Positions 14,708 to 23,148 are shown, counted from the stretch's first letter. The stretch is DNA of 35,873 bases from JAVXAG01 sp036660615 (GCA_036660615.1 JAVXAG010000004.1:1-35873); one strand, 5' to 3'. The notes: generated by a model from the sequence alone, not told the origin. Made by a program: numbers and translations.

Positions 14708-14794
14708 CTCTGGAGAGTACCGAAAGGTCGCCGAAGGTTTAAGCTAGCAAGCGTAAGCAACTTGCAAGTGATATCTCAGGCAAAGAGGACAGAG
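14708..14794 (+). promoter_or_regulatory. Glycine riboswitch aptamer (single)
   Basis: The sequence runs CTCTGGAGAG, ACCGAAAGGTCGCCGAAGG, a variable stem, then ATCTCAGGCAAAGAGGACAGAG: the conserved core of the gcvT-type glycine riboswitch, with P1 formed by CTCTG and CAGAG. Only one aptamer is present, where tandem pairs are common. It precedes a terminator and a Na+:alanine/glycine symporter gene, so it regulates amino-acid uptake by transcription termination. Whether glycine turns the gene on or off is not visible. Confidence 0.93.
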
Positions 14795-14831
14795 CAATGG
14801 TTAATCTAAATAGCTTATGTCATCTCTCTAG

Positions 14832-14864
14832 AAGTCGAATTATTTTTTCGACTTTTTTATTTTT
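14832..14864 (+). terminator. Expression-platform terminator of the glycine riboswitch
   Basis: AAGTCGAA pairs with TTCGACTT (14847-14854), followed by TTTTATTTTT. It stands 42 bases before the symporter start and is the off-state structure of the riboswitch. Confidence 0.85.
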
Positions 14865-14895
14865 GCGAAATTTTATCAAGAAAGAGGAGATGTAA

Positions 14896-16302
14896 ATGAC
14901 TTTTACAGAATTACTAGTCAAAGTCGATGACTTTGTGTGGGGGATCCCACTGATTGTGCTGATAATGGGCACAGGTATTCTTTTAACTATAAGGTTAAGG
15001 GGACTACAGATAAGGCATCTAGGTAGGGCTTTAAAGCTAATGGTAAAAAATGAGGATGGTGCTGAAGGCGAGATTTCAAGTTTTGGCGCATTCTGTACTG
15101 CTATGGCAGCTACTGTTGGTACAGGAAATATTGTTGGAGTTGCAACGGCGGTCACTGTTGGTGGCACTGGTGCATTGTTCTGGATGATTCTTGCTGCGTT
15201 CTTCGGAATGGCAACCAAGTATTCGGAAGGTGTTCTTGCAATAAAGTATAGAACTATAGATGAAAATGGTCATGCGCTAGGCGGACCTTTCTACTATATT
15301 GAAAGAGGCATGGGGCCAAAGTGGAAGTGGCTAGCAAAATTATTCGCTATATTTGGTGTAGGTGCTGGACTGCTTGGAATCGGGACTATCACTCAAGTAA
15401 ACGGTATCGCTTCTGCAGCTAAAGGATTCTTTGATCCAACAGGCGTTCACTGTATAGAAATATTCAACAAGGAATGGCCTATTTCTATTGTGGCTACTGC
15501 AATAATCGTCGCTTTTTTCACAGCTCTAGTAGTTGTTGGCGGAATAAAACGTATTGCAAGTGTAGCAACTATTGTTGTTCCTTTTATGGCTGTCACTTAT
15601 GTTGGCATCTGTGTAGCTATTTTAATTTACAATGCAAATCAAATTCCTGAAGCATTTGTAGGAATTTTTAGAAGTGCTTTTGGTGCTGACGCAGTTACTG
15701 GCGGAGCCCTTGGTGCAATGATGGTAGCAATGCAAAAAGGTATTGCTCGTGGTATTTTCTCTAATGAGGCTGGTCTTGGTTCTGCTCCAATTGCAGCGGC
15801 TGCAGCTCAAACAAAAACTACTGTACGTCAAGGTTTAATCTCTATGACGGGTACTTTTATTGATACTATTGTAATCTGTACTATGACAGGACTTACTCTT
15901 ACAGTCACAGGGGCAGCTAATCAAGGCTTAGAGGGCTCTGATGTGACTAGCTATGCCTTTTCCAATGGACTTCCTTGGGGTGACGGTGTGGGCTCATTTG
16001 TCCTTATGGTATGCTTGGCATTTTTCGCTTTTACAACTATCATTGGTTGGGACTACTACAGTGAAAAATGTTTGGAATATTTAGTAGGCAACAAAAAAGG
16101 AATAATCCTTACATACAAATGGCTATATGTCTTTGCAGTTTTAATTGGTCCATTCTTAACTCTAGCAGCTGTATGGACAATCGCAGACATTTTCAATGGT
16201 CTAATGGCAATTCCAAACTTAATCGCACTAGTTGCACTTAACGGCGTAATTGTAAAAGAAACAAAAGACTATTTTGCCAAAATTAATCACGAAAAACTAT
16301 AA
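14896..16302 (+). CDS. Sodium:alanine/glycine symporter (AGCS family)
   Basis: A 468-residue membrane protein of the AGCS family (AgcS/DagA-type), which imports alanine or glycine with Na+. Signature stretches: AMAATVGTGNIVGVATA (about 72-88), with the GTGN loop; FGMATKYSEGVLAIKYR; and MQKGIARGIFSNEAGLGSAPIAAAAA (about 277-302). About eleven membrane segments are visible. The start has a GAGGAG site. The glycine riboswitch directly upstream indicates glycine as the controlling and probably transported amino acid. It is followed by a strong terminator, so it forms a single-gene unit. Confidence 0.95.
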   Translation: MTFTELLVKVDDFVWGIPLIVLIMGTGILLTIRLRGLQIRHLGRALKLMVKNEDGAEGEISSFGAFCTAMAATVGTGNIVGVATAVTVGGTGALFWMILAAFFGMATKYSEGVLAIKYRTIDENGHALGGPFYYIERGMGPKWKWLAKLFAIFGVGAGLLGIGTITQVNGIASAAKGFFDPTGVHCIEIFNKEWPISIVATAIIVAFFTALVVVGGIKRIASVATIVVPFMAVTYVGICVAILIYNANQIPEAFVGIFRSAFGADAVTGGALGAMMVAMQKGIARGIFSNEAGLGSAPIAAAAAQTKTTVRQGLISMTGTFIDTIVICTMTGLTLTVTGAANQGLEGSDVTSYAFSNGLPWGDGVGSFVLMVCLAFFAFTTIIGWDYYSEKCLEYLVGNKKGIILTYKWLYVFAVLIGPFLTLAAVWTIADIFNGLMAIPNLIALVALNGVIVKETKDYFAKINHEKL

Positions 16303-16318
16303 GCTCTGGCGGATTGAA

Positions 16319-16360
16319 CCCCGAATAATCTCGTAATTGAGATATTCGGGGTTTTTTATT
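16319..16360 (+). terminator. Rho-independent terminator
   Basis: CCCCGAATA plus TCTC pairs with GAGA plus TATTCGGGG (one bulged A), then TTTTTTATT. It ends the symporter gene. Confidence 0.9.
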
Positions 16361-16495
16361 GTTTGTTAACTACATCATATAAATACTGAAATTCAGCTGA
16401 AACAATCATACTTTCACATAAAAGTGAATATAAATATAGATAATGCTGTGATGTTTTAAGAGAAACAATAGGACGGTGAGTCTGTGGAGGTAAAA

Positions 16496-16738
16496 ATGTT
16501 AAGTACTGATAAACTAAAGAACAAAGAAGTTATAAACATTTCCGATGGAAGAAGTTTGGGATTTGTATACGACATTGAAGTAAATTTAGAAAATGGTAAA
16601 ATAGAGGGGATTGTTATTCCGGCATCGAGAGGATTTATGAGTTTTTTTTCTAAAAATGACAATGATTTTGTTGTAAAATGGGACAAAATAAGAACAATAG
16701 GAGACGATGTAATTTTAGTAGAAATAGAAGGATATTAA
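16496..16738 (+). CDS. YlmC/YmxH family PRC-barrel protein
   Basis: An 80-residue protein of the YlmC/YmxH family found in spore-forming Bacillota. It consists of one PRC-barrel-like domain: MLSTDKLKNKEVINISDGRSLGFVYDIEVN, then GKIEGIVIPA and KIRTIGDDVILVE, matching the family well. The start is the ATG at 16496, five bases after GGAGG; a GTG twelve bases upstream lies before that site and is rejected. Members are often expressed in sporulation, but a molecular role is not established. It stands alone, 81 bp before nrdR. Confidence 0.88.
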   Translation: MLSTDKLKNKEVINISDGRSLGFVYDIEVNLENGKIEGIVIPASRGFMSFFSKNDNDFVVKWDKIRTIGDDVILVEIEGY

Positions 16739-16819
16739 ATTTTATGGAAAAATACCACAATATGTAGTAAAATAACATTGTAAACCTATTTCAATAGTCT
16801 ATATAGGAGGATATGTCAA

Positions 16820-17278
16820 ATGAGATGCCCATATTGTGAGAACCCAGACACTAAGGTTATAGATTCAAGACCGACAGAAGAAGGACATGCTATAAGAAGA
16901 AGAAGAGGTTGCGACCGTTGCAACAAGCGGTTTACAACCTATGAAAAAGTTGAAGAATCCATAATAATGGTAATAAAAAAAGATGGAAGACGAGAGACAT
17001 TCGATAGAAATAAAGTAATAAATGGAATAATCAAGGCTTGCGAAAAGAGACCAGTGCCATTAGCAGAAGTCGAAAGAATGGTTGCAGAGATTGAGCGTGG
17101 GTTAAATAACTTGATGGAAAAAGAGATAGAAAGTACATTTATTGGAGAGTTGATAATGGATCAACTAAAAAAAGTAGATGAAGTGGCTTACGTTAGATTT
17201 GCGTCAGTATATAGACAGTTTACAGATGTTAATACCTTTGTAAAAGAAATAGAAAAACTGATTGGCAATAAAAAATAG
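16820..17278 (+). CDS. nrdR: NrdR, repressor of ribonucleotide reductase genes
   Basis: A 152-residue regulator with an N-terminal zinc ribbon (CPYC at 3-6 and CDRC at 31-34) and an ATP-cone domain (about 49-139; IKKDGRRETFDRNKV). It senses ATP/dATP and represses ribonucleotide reductase genes through NrdR boxes. Length and both domains are complete. A GGAGG lies nine bases before the ATG. It is followed ten bases later by cmk, so nrdR and cmk, both in nucleotide supply, are probably co-transcribed. Confidence 0.97.
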   Translation: MRCPYCENPDTKVIDSRPTEEGHAIRRRRGCDRCNKRFTTYEKVEESIIMVIKKDGRRETFDRNKVINGIIKACEKRPVPLAEVERMVAEIERGLNNLMEKEIESTFIGELIMDQLKKVDEVAYVRFASVYRQFTDVNTFVKEIEKLIGNKK

Positions 17279-17287
17279 GAGATGACT

Positions 17288-17938
17288 ATGGAAAAAGTGT
17301 TTAGAATCGCAATAGATGGACCAAGTGGTGCAGGCAAGAGTACTATTGCAAAAGCTATAGCAAAAAAAATGAACATTGACTATATAGATACAGGAGCAAT
17401 GTATAGAGCTATTGGTTATAAAATAATTCAAGAGAAAATTGACGATAGAGATTTGGATAAACTGCAGAAAATGCTGGATAATACAAGTATTGATTTTTCC
17501 AAGGGAGATGTTATCCTTGATGGGGAAATAGTAAGTCAATATATTAGGACACCAGAAATATCTATGAAAGCTTCTACGTGTTCAGCAATAGGAATCGTCA
17601 GAGAAAAGCTTGTAGATTTGCAGCGAAAAATGGGACAGACCAAAAGCGTTATAATGGACGGACGAGATATAGGGACAAACGTTTTGACTGATGCAGAGTA
17701 CAAATTCTTTTTGACTGCGTCGGCTGAAGAGCGTGCAAATAGAAGATACAAAGAACTCATAGAAAAGGGACAGACCGTTGAATACCAAGATATTCTCAAA
17801 GATATAATCGAAAGAGATCACAATGACACCACTAGGAAGATAAATCCATTAAAAAAAGCAGACGATGCAATTGAGGTGGACACCACAGGGATGTCAGAAG
17901 ATGAAGTAATAAATTTTTTGTATAAGGAGATAAAATAA
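17288..17938 (+). CDS. cmk: Cytidylate kinase
   Basis: A 216-residue kinase that phosphorylates CMP and dCMP with ATP. It shows the P-loop GPSGAGKST (about 11-19), the typical IDTGAMYRAIGY segment, MDGRDIGTNVLTDAEYKFFL and the lid-region arginines in ERANRRYKEL. The start is the ATG at 17288, six bases after GGAG; the ATG at 17282 abuts that site and is less likely. The next gene starts two bases after its stop. Complete and typical. Confidence 0.96.
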   Translation: MEKVFRIAIDGPSGAGKSTIAKAIAKKMNIDYIDTGAMYRAIGYKIIQEKIDDRDLDKLQKMLDNTSIDFSKGDVILDGEIVSQYIRTPEISMKASTCSAIGIVREKLVDLQRKMGQTKSVIMDGRDIGTNVLTDAEYKFFLTASAEERANRRYKELIEKGQTVEYQDILKDIIERDHNDTTRKINPLKKADDAIEVDTTGMSEDEVINFLYKEIK

Positions 17939-17940
17939 TA

Positions 17941-19182
17941 ATGGCAATAGTAAGGCCTTTTAAGGCGATTAGACCAGCACAAAAATATGCGGAAAAGGTG
18001 GTATCACTACCTTATGATGTTATGAACAGAAAAGAAGCGGCGGAAATGGCAGCGGATAACCAATATAGTTTTTTGCATATTTGCAGAGCAGAGATTGATT
18101 TGCCTGAAGAAGAAAATCAGTACGCTCCAGCAGTGTACAACAAGGCAAAGGAAAACATTGAAAAATATCTGGAAGAAGGAGTTTTTGTCCAAGAAGAAAC
18201 GCCTACACTTTACATTTACAGACAGAAGATGGACGGCAGATATCAGACAGGAATAGTTGGATGTGTAAGCGTCGACGACTACGAAAACAATGTTATAAAA
18301 AAGCACGAGTTCACTAGAGTAGAAAAAGAGATAGATAGAATAAATCATTTTGATGTGTGCAACGCCAACACTGAGCCAGTGTTTTTGACATATAGAGATA
18401 ACCTAAAAATTAGAACTTTGATTGAAGGATACATTTCAAACAACGAGGCTGAATACGATTTGACTACAGATGACGGAATCGGGCATACATTGTGGGTTAT
18501 TAGAAATCCACAGATGGTTGACTCACTGTGCAAAATCTTTGGGGATATTCCAGCATTGTATATTGCCGATGGACATCACAGAAGCGCTTCTGCTTGCAAA
18601 GTAGGGAAAAAGAGAAGAGAAGAAAATCCAGAGTATACTGGAGAGGAAGAATTCAACTTCTTTATGGCAGTGATTTTCCCTGACAATGATTTGAAGATTT
18701 TTGACTATAACAGAGTAGTAAAAGATTTGAATGGGAACACAAAAGAAGAATTTATAGAGAAAATAAAAAAAGCCGGTTTTGACGTAGAGGAAAAGGGCGA
18801 GAAAATTTATAACCCAGAGGATAAACATATTTTTGCTATGTATCTTGAGGGGAAATGGTACAAGGTTAGTGCAGGGAAATCAATAATTCCAGATGATGTA
18901 ATCGACTCACTTGACGTTTCCATATTGCAAAACAGTTTGCTTCATCCGATTTTAGGGATTGAAGATCCAAGAACTGACAAGAGAATAGATTTTGTTGGAG
19001 GAATAAGAGGTCTTGAAGAATTGGAAAAAAGAACAAGGGAAGATATGAAAGTTGGATTTGCAGTATATCCAGTAAAAATCCAAGATTTGCTTAACGTATC
19101 TGACAACAATATGGTTATGCCTCCAAAATCAACTTGGTTTGAGCCAAAACTTGGAAGCGGATTGTTCGTTCACAAGCTGTAA
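17941..19182 (+). CDS. DUF1015 family protein
   Basis: A 413-residue protein of the DUF1015 family, recognised from the opening MAIVRPFKAIRPA and LPYDVMNRKEA, the central ADGHHRSASACKV motif (about 209-221) and the closing MVMPPKSTWFEPKLGSGLF. The conserved GHH and PPKST motifs suggest a catalytic or nucleotide-related function, but none is established as far as I know; in other genomes the family is often near serine-metabolism genes. The ribosome binding site AGGAG lies fourteen bases upstream inside cmk. A terminator follows. No membrane segment. Confidence 0.9.
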   Translation: MAIVRPFKAIRPAQKYAEKVVSLPYDVMNRKEAAEMAADNQYSFLHICRAEIDLPEEENQYAPAVYNKAKENIEKYLEEGVFVQEETPTLYIYRQKMDGRYQTGIVGCVSVDDYENNVIKKHEFTRVEKEIDRINHFDVCNANTEPVFLTYRDNLKIRTLIEGYISNNEAEYDLTTDDGIGHTLWVIRNPQMVDSLCKIFGDIPALYIADGHHRSASACKVGKKRREENPEYTGEEEFNFFMAVIFPDNDLKIFDYNRVVKDLNGNTKEEFIEKIKKAGFDVEEKGEKIYNPEDKHIFAMYLEGKWYKVSAGKSIIPDDVIDSLDVSILQNSLLHPILGIEDPRTDKRIDFVGGIRGLEELEKRTREDMKVGFAVYPVKIQDLLNVSDNNMVMPPKSTWFEPKLGSGLFVHKL

Positions 19183-19225
19183 CAAAAAAACGGATTTTAA
19201 AGTAACTATAATTGCATAATTAAAG

Positions 19226-19260
19226 CTCTAAAGGTAAAAATACTTTTAGAGTTTTTTATT
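19226..19260 (+). terminator. Rho-independent terminator
   Basis: CTCTAAA pairs with TTTAGAG with an inner GTA/TAC pair, followed by TTTTTTATT. It ends the nrdR-cmk-DUF1015 transcript. Confidence 0.88.
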
Positions 19261-19289
19261 GGAAAAATACTAGATTTAGGAGTGCAGTT

Positions 19290-20876
19290 ATGGTAAAACG
19301 AGCAAAAGAAATATATATTATTTTAGTCATAATATTAATCGCCTTGGTGGTAAGGCTATTTTTTATACAGATAATAGGTCACGAGGATTTGTCGGAGGCG
19401 ACGAAAAGCCAGTATTTGGTAAACATTGATGGGCTTGATACAAGAGGGGTAATTTATGATAGAAATATGGTGCCGCTGACGGACAACTCAAACCAATATT
19501 ACTATATAATTCCGGTGTCAAAATGGAATGTTCAGTTGGATCAAATTTTGTGTTGCATCGACGGTCAAAAGGTTGGTCAGCAGGGAAACAAGTACTATAT
19601 TTACAGGGCTTGCCAGTTTGACAAAGACGTAAACAAAAGGCTAATATCAGACTACAATGCATATGGCTTTCAGTGTGGCAGCAGGTATCAAGACCAGCAA
19701 GTAGCAGCTCACGTAATTGGCTATCTTAACAGCTCAGAAAAAAGAGGGGTGTCTGGAATCGAACTTATGTGTCAAAATGTTTTGCGTGCAAAAGACAAAT
19801 CTCTAGCTTTATATGCTGACAGTCAAGGCAACATAATGAAGGGCATAGATATGTCGACTAGTTCCAATATCACCAAAATTAAGGCGAATTCTGTCGTCAC
19901 TACTTTGGATACGGTGCTACAAAGTAAGGTGGAGAAGATATTAGCAGAAAATGGGATTTCAGGTGGAGTTGTCATTATGGAAACCAAAACTGGTGAGATT
20001 TTGACTTGTGCCAGCGCTCCTGAATTTAACCCTAATAGAGTATATGAGCATCTTTCGGAAAACGGTGACGAACTGATAAATAAGGCTACTCAAGGTTTGT
20101 ACCCGCCAGGCTCTATATTCAAAATAATTGTAACTGCTGCTGCATTGGAAAAGGATGCAAGTTTGATTAATAAAAAATACAATTGTACGGGAAAAACCAA
20201 CGTAAATGATGTGGATTTAACTTGTTTGTCAGGCATTGATGGTGGTCATGGAAAAGTTCATATGAAGGAAGCATTTGCTATGTCATGTAACTGTTACTTT
20301 GCAAATCTTGGGAAAGAAATCGGCTCTGAGGAGATTGCAAGTATGGCGGTGAAATGTGGCCTTGGTCACCAAGTTTTGGTTGGTTTTCCTGAAGAGGAAA
20401 GGGGATATTTGCCACAGTATCAAGAAAGGTACTTTAGTGGAATATCCAATTTTTCTATAGGTCAAGGGAGTCTACTTGTAACTCCAATGCAAATGGCACA
20501 GGTAACCAATATCATAGCAAACAACGGGTTGAAACCACAGGTAAAAATAGTAAAAGCAGGTAATGATATACCTGCTGACACTGAAACTCCAAAGCGAGTT
20601 ATATCAATGGAAACTGCAACTAAAATACAAAAGATGATGGAAGAAGTTATGATTTCTGGCACAGGAAATAATGCAAAGACAGATGTCAGAACAGGAGGAA
20701 AGACCGGTTCGGCAGAAGCTACCATAGATGGTGCGAGTGTAGTACATGGATGGTTTACAGGATTTTTCCCTGCGGAAGATCCTCAATATACTGTAACAGT
20801 TTTTGTAGAGAATGGTAGTTCAGGGAGGCTGGCTGCAGTTCCGGTTTTCCAAGAAATAGTTAACTTTCTTTATTAG
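19290..20876 (+). CDS. Class B penicillin-binding protein (transpeptidase)
   Basis: A 528-residue peptidoglycan transpeptidase with an N-terminal membrane anchor (about 8-28), a dimerisation domain (about 50-190) and a transpeptidase domain. Catalytic motifs are complete: SIFK with Ser275 and Lys278, SCN with Ser332, and KTGS beginning at Lys471. The short length and lack of PASTA domains set it apart from SpoVD and PbpX types; it resembles the FtsI/PBP2-like proteins of Clostridia that work with SEDS proteins. It sits alone, after a terminator, and convergent with sigK; a role in spore cortex or septum is possible but not shown. Confidence 0.9.
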   Translation: MVKRAKEIYIILVIILIALVVRLFFIQIIGHEDLSEATKSQYLVNIDGLDTRGVIYDRNMVPLTDNSNQYYYIIPVSKWNVQLDQILCCIDGQKVGQQGNKYYIYRACQFDKDVNKRLISDYNAYGFQCGSRYQDQQVAAHVIGYLNSSEKRGVSGIELMCQNVLRAKDKSLALYADSQGNIMKGIDMSTSSNITKIKANSVVTTLDTVLQSKVEKILAENGISGGVVIMETKTGEILTCASAPEFNPNRVYEHLSENGDELINKATQGLYPPGSIFKIIVTAAALEKDASLINKKYNCTGKTNVNDVDLTCLSGIDGGHGKVHMKEAFAMSCNCYFANLGKEIGSEEIASMAVKCGLGHQVLVGFPEEERGYLPQYQERYFSGISNFSIGQGSLLVTPMQMAQVTNIIANNGLKPQVKIVKAGNDIPADTETPKRVISMETATKIQKMMEEVMISGTGNNAKTDVRTGGKTGSAEATIDGASVVHGWFTGFFPAEDPQYTVTVFVENGSSGRLAAVPVFQEIVNFLY

Positions 20877-20891
20877 TGAATCAATCCTTGA

Positions 20892-21521
20892 TTATATGTT
20901 GATTAGATGATCTTTCAACTTGCCCAAAGCTTTTTTTTCGATACGAGAAACATAGGAGCGACTGATGTTCAGTGCAGCTGAAATTTCTCTTTGGGTTTTG
21001 GATCCAAGACCGTCTAATCCGTATCGTTTGACTATAACGACTTTTTCTCGTGGTGTGAGAATTTTATCGATTGCATCGTAAAGTTTGCCTACTTGTATTT
21101 TTAGACTGATTGTATCCAAAATAGCATCTGGATCTGTACCCAAAATATCATTAAAGCTAATTTCATTACCGTCTTTATCTGTTCCAATAGGAAGGCTTAG
21201 GGAAACTTCCTGCCTGCTTTTCTTTGATGTTCTTATGCTCATTAGAATTTCGTTCTCTATGCATTTTGCAGCATAAGTAGCCAGCCTTGTTGATTTTTTA
21301 CTTGTATATGTATTAACTCCCTTAATAAGACCTATGGTCCCAATGGAAATAAGATCATCTTGATTATAGCTGGGACCAATATATTTTTTTGCAATGTGGG
21401 CAACTAACCGTAAATTCCTTTCGATTAAAATATTCCTTGCATCTTGATCTCCTTCTTCTAGTAAAGCAACGTAGTATACTTCTTCTTTGGCTGTTAGTGG
21501 TTGTGGGAAAGAACTGCTCAT
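20892..21521 (-). CDS. sigK: Sporulation sigma factor SigK
   Basis: A 209-residue sigma-70 family factor. It opens with SSSFPQPLTAKEE and contains LIERNLRLVAHIAKKY, DLISIGTIGLIKGV and RLATYAAKCIENEILM (region 2), SLPIGTDKDGNEI, and a region 4 helix-turn-helix ISAALNISRSYVSRIEKKAL; this order and wording is that of mother-cell SigK. The gene is uninterrupted (no skin-like element), and the start gives no N-terminal pro-sequence ahead of the SFPQPL motif. A GAGGGG site precedes the ATG but lies in a hairpin. SigK drives late mother-cell genes in sporulation, so the strain is probably a spore former. The distinction from SigE is based on the N-terminal motif. Confidence 0.92.
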   Translation of the reverse strand: MSSSFPQPLTAKEEVYYVALLEEGDQDARNILIERNLRLVAHIAKKYIGPSYNQDDLISIGTIGLIKGVNTYTSKKSTRLATYAAKCIENEILMSIRTSKKSRQEVSLSLPIGTDKDGNEISFNDILGTDPDAILDTISLKIQVGKLYDAIDKILTPREKVVIVKRYGLDGLGSKTQREISAALNISRSYVSRIEKKALGKLKDHLINI

Positions 21522-21527
21522 ATATGT

Positions 21528-21570
21528 AACCCCCTCTTTAGATTAAAACTATATGCTAAAAAAGAGGGTT
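21528..21570 (-). promoter_or_regulatory. Hairpin covering the sigK ribosome binding site
   Basis: On the minus strand AACCCTCTTTTTTAG pairs with CTAAAGAGGGGGTT around a 14-base loop. The second arm contains GAGGGGG, the only good ribosome binding site for sigK. Folding would hide it. No T run follows in the sense direction, so it is not a terminator. Confidence 0.55.
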
Positions 21571-21571
21571 T

Positions 21572-21601
21572 AGTGCATGGCTCACATTAAAACGGCATGA
21601 C
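21572..21601 (-). promoter_or_regulatory. Possible SigE-type promoter for sigK
   Basis: GTCATGCC, a 14-bp gap and CATGCACT on the minus strand resemble the SigE pattern (-35 KCATATT, -10 CATACAnT). SigE is the factor that normally transcribes sigK. Several bases deviate from consensus. Confidence 0.35.
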
Positions 21602-21602
21602 C

Positions 21603-21770
21603 TTATTTACAAGTCTCAAAGGACATGCAATCTGTACACTGGGATTGGGTAGGGTTAGCCTCGTGGGTTCCCACGCAAATACTGGATAAGGAACAATAGT
21701 TATTATCCGAAGCATGGTGTTTGCAAGACGCAACTGTGCATTTTACACTTGTGTTATAATCACAATTCAT
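21603..21770 (-). CDS. Small Cys-rich DUF1540 protein
   Basis: A 55-residue protein with eight cysteines (3, 11, 16, 26, 32, 45, 48, 54). The pattern VKCTVASC, NYCSLSSICV and QCTDCMSFE is that of the DUF1540 domain, which probably binds metal and is frequent in spore-forming Clostridia. The start has a strong GGAGG eight bases upstream (21779-21783 on the plus strand). It lies 81 bp upstream of sigK in the same direction, so it may share transcription or timing with sigK. Too short for most gene finders. Function not established. Confidence 0.85.
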   Translation of the reverse strand: MNCDYNTSVKCTVASCKHHASDNNYCSLSSICVGTHEANPTQSQCTDCMSFETCK

Positions 21771-21884
21771 TTTTTGTACCTCCTATAAAATATTACTACT
21801 TTAGTATGTCCGCCATGTCAAAATTTTATTAGGTTATTACATCGAGCTGGTGGGGAAGTTATTGAAAAATGACAATAAAAACCG

Positions 21885-22153
21885 AAAACCCCGCTAATTT
21901 TTCCAGCTAAAATTTTTTTTCCTGATTTGCTCACAGAATCGACTTTTTTTCACTCCCAGTGAGCAGATTTACCCAGTTTATTCCTTTATATAAAAAACAT
22001 ACCAGTAAATAATACCCAAATAGGTCAAATCAACTGGCTAAAAAGCTATTTTCACACCATTTCTGCCATAAATTAACATATTTCCGAAAAATCTGCTCAC
22101 TGAGGCTACTTTTTTGGCGATTCTGTGAGCAAATTCAGATTTTATTTTTTTCC
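21885..22153. repeat. REP/BIME-like inverted pair, copy B
   Basis: It has the same arms as the element at 7140-7451: CTGATTTGCTCACAGAATCG (21922-21941) and CCAGTGAGCAGAT (21956-21968) on the left, AATCTGCTCACTG and CGATTCTGTGAGCAAATTC (22118-22136) on the right. The left flank motif AAAACCCCGCTAATT also matches copy A (AAAACCCGCTAATT). The 120-bp centre is unrelated to the centre of copy A and codes for nothing. Confidence 0.75.
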
Positions 22154-22313
22154 TTCCATTTTTGCAGCCTGCGTCCACAGTTTCAGCCGCATCGCAACTT
22201 CAGTTTCCATGGGTAAATCTAATACATATTAGCGTTGGGACATAATCATTTGTGGTATACCAGGACATTATTATATGTGAATAAGTGAGAGAAATTTTAT
22301 TAGGTCTATATAC
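22154..22313. other. Non-coding spacer, nothing identified
   Basis: This stretch between the repeat and the radC promoter has a GC-richer patch near 22165-22215 and no frame, hairpin with T run, or operator that I can support. Confidence 0.5.
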
Positions 22314-22342
22314 TTGTATAACGCAAGAAAAAATGATATAAT
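22314..22342 (+). promoter_or_regulatory. Promoter of radC/mre region
   Basis: TTGTAT at 22314-22319 and TATAAT at 22337-22342 with a 17-bp spacer; a second TATAAT at 22363-22368 lacks a good -35. Either would lead into radC. Confidence 0.55.
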
Positions 22343-22432
22343 TTACACTGATATTTTGTGATTATAATAGCAAAGATTAATTAGGTGTGAATTCGGTAAA
22401 ACTAATATTAATTAGTGGATTTGGGGGAGAAA

Positions 22433-23110
22433 ATGCAAATCAAATCTTTACCAGTTTATGAAAGACCTATAGAAAAAGCAGTGGCTCATGGGATAAATTA
22501 TTTATCAAATACAGAATTGATAGCATTGATTATCCATACAGGCACAAAGAACAAATCAGCATTACATTTGGCAGAGGATATATTATCGAAAGACCAAGGG
22601 GGCATTTCTTATTTGGGAGATTGTTCATTAGAAGAATTGACTGAAATAAGTGGAATTGGTGTATCAAAAGGATGCACAATTTTAGCAGCAATAGAATTGG
22701 GAAAACGAATTTCCTCAGCACCAAAGCAAAAGAAACAAACAGTAGAAAGTTCAGATGTGGTGGCCAACTTATTTATGGAGAAGTTAAGGTATTTAAAAAA
22801 AGAACATTTTAAATCCGTTCTGGTAAATACTAAAGGCGAGATAATTTTGACAGACAATGTTTCGGTTGGAGAACTGTCTAGTACAGTAGTTCATCCTAGA
22901 GAAGTGTTTAAGACTGCAATCCAAAAAAGTGCAGCAGCAGTAATTTTTATTCACAATCACCCAAGTGGAGATCCTACTCCTAGCCAAGAAGATATCCTTA
23001 CTACAAAGAGGCTTATTGAAGCAGGAGAATTATTGGGGATCAAAGTTTTGGACCACATAGTAATAGGCGATGGTGAATATACAAGTCTAAGAGGGTTAGG
23101 CTTGGTTTAA
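22433..23110 (+). CDS. radC: RadC/JAB-domain protein
   Basis: A 225-residue RadC-family protein. The N-terminal part has a helix-hairpin-helix (LEELTEISGIGVSKGCTILAA-like region, about 62-84), and the C-terminal part is a JAB/MPN metalloprotease-like domain with the metal motif HNHPSGDPTPSQED (about 176-189). The start at the ATG 22433 follows GGGGAG closely and gives the family's usual opening with ERP; a GTG frame from 22415 has no site. Despite the name, a direct DNA repair role is doubtful. Location next to mreB is common in Bacillota. Confidence 0.94.
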   Translation: MQIKSLPVYERPIEKAVAHGINYLSNTELIALIIHTGTKNKSALHLAEDILSKDQGGISYLGDCSLEELTEISGIGVSKGCTILAAIELGKRISSAPKQKKQTVESSDVVANLFMEKLRYLKKEHFKSVLVNTKGEIILTDNVSVGELSSTVVHPREVFKTAIQKSAAAVIFIHNHPSGDPTPSQEDILTTKRLIEAGELLGIKVLDHIVIGDGEYTSLRGLGLV

Positions 23111-23148
23111 GAAGTAATTTAGAAAAAGTATTATTGGAGGAAATAATA

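Noticed and set aside
16380..16440. Sporulation (SigE/SigG) promoter before the ylmC/ymxH-like gene
   Set aside because: CATACTTT is a fair -10 match, but no acceptable -35 stands at the right distance.
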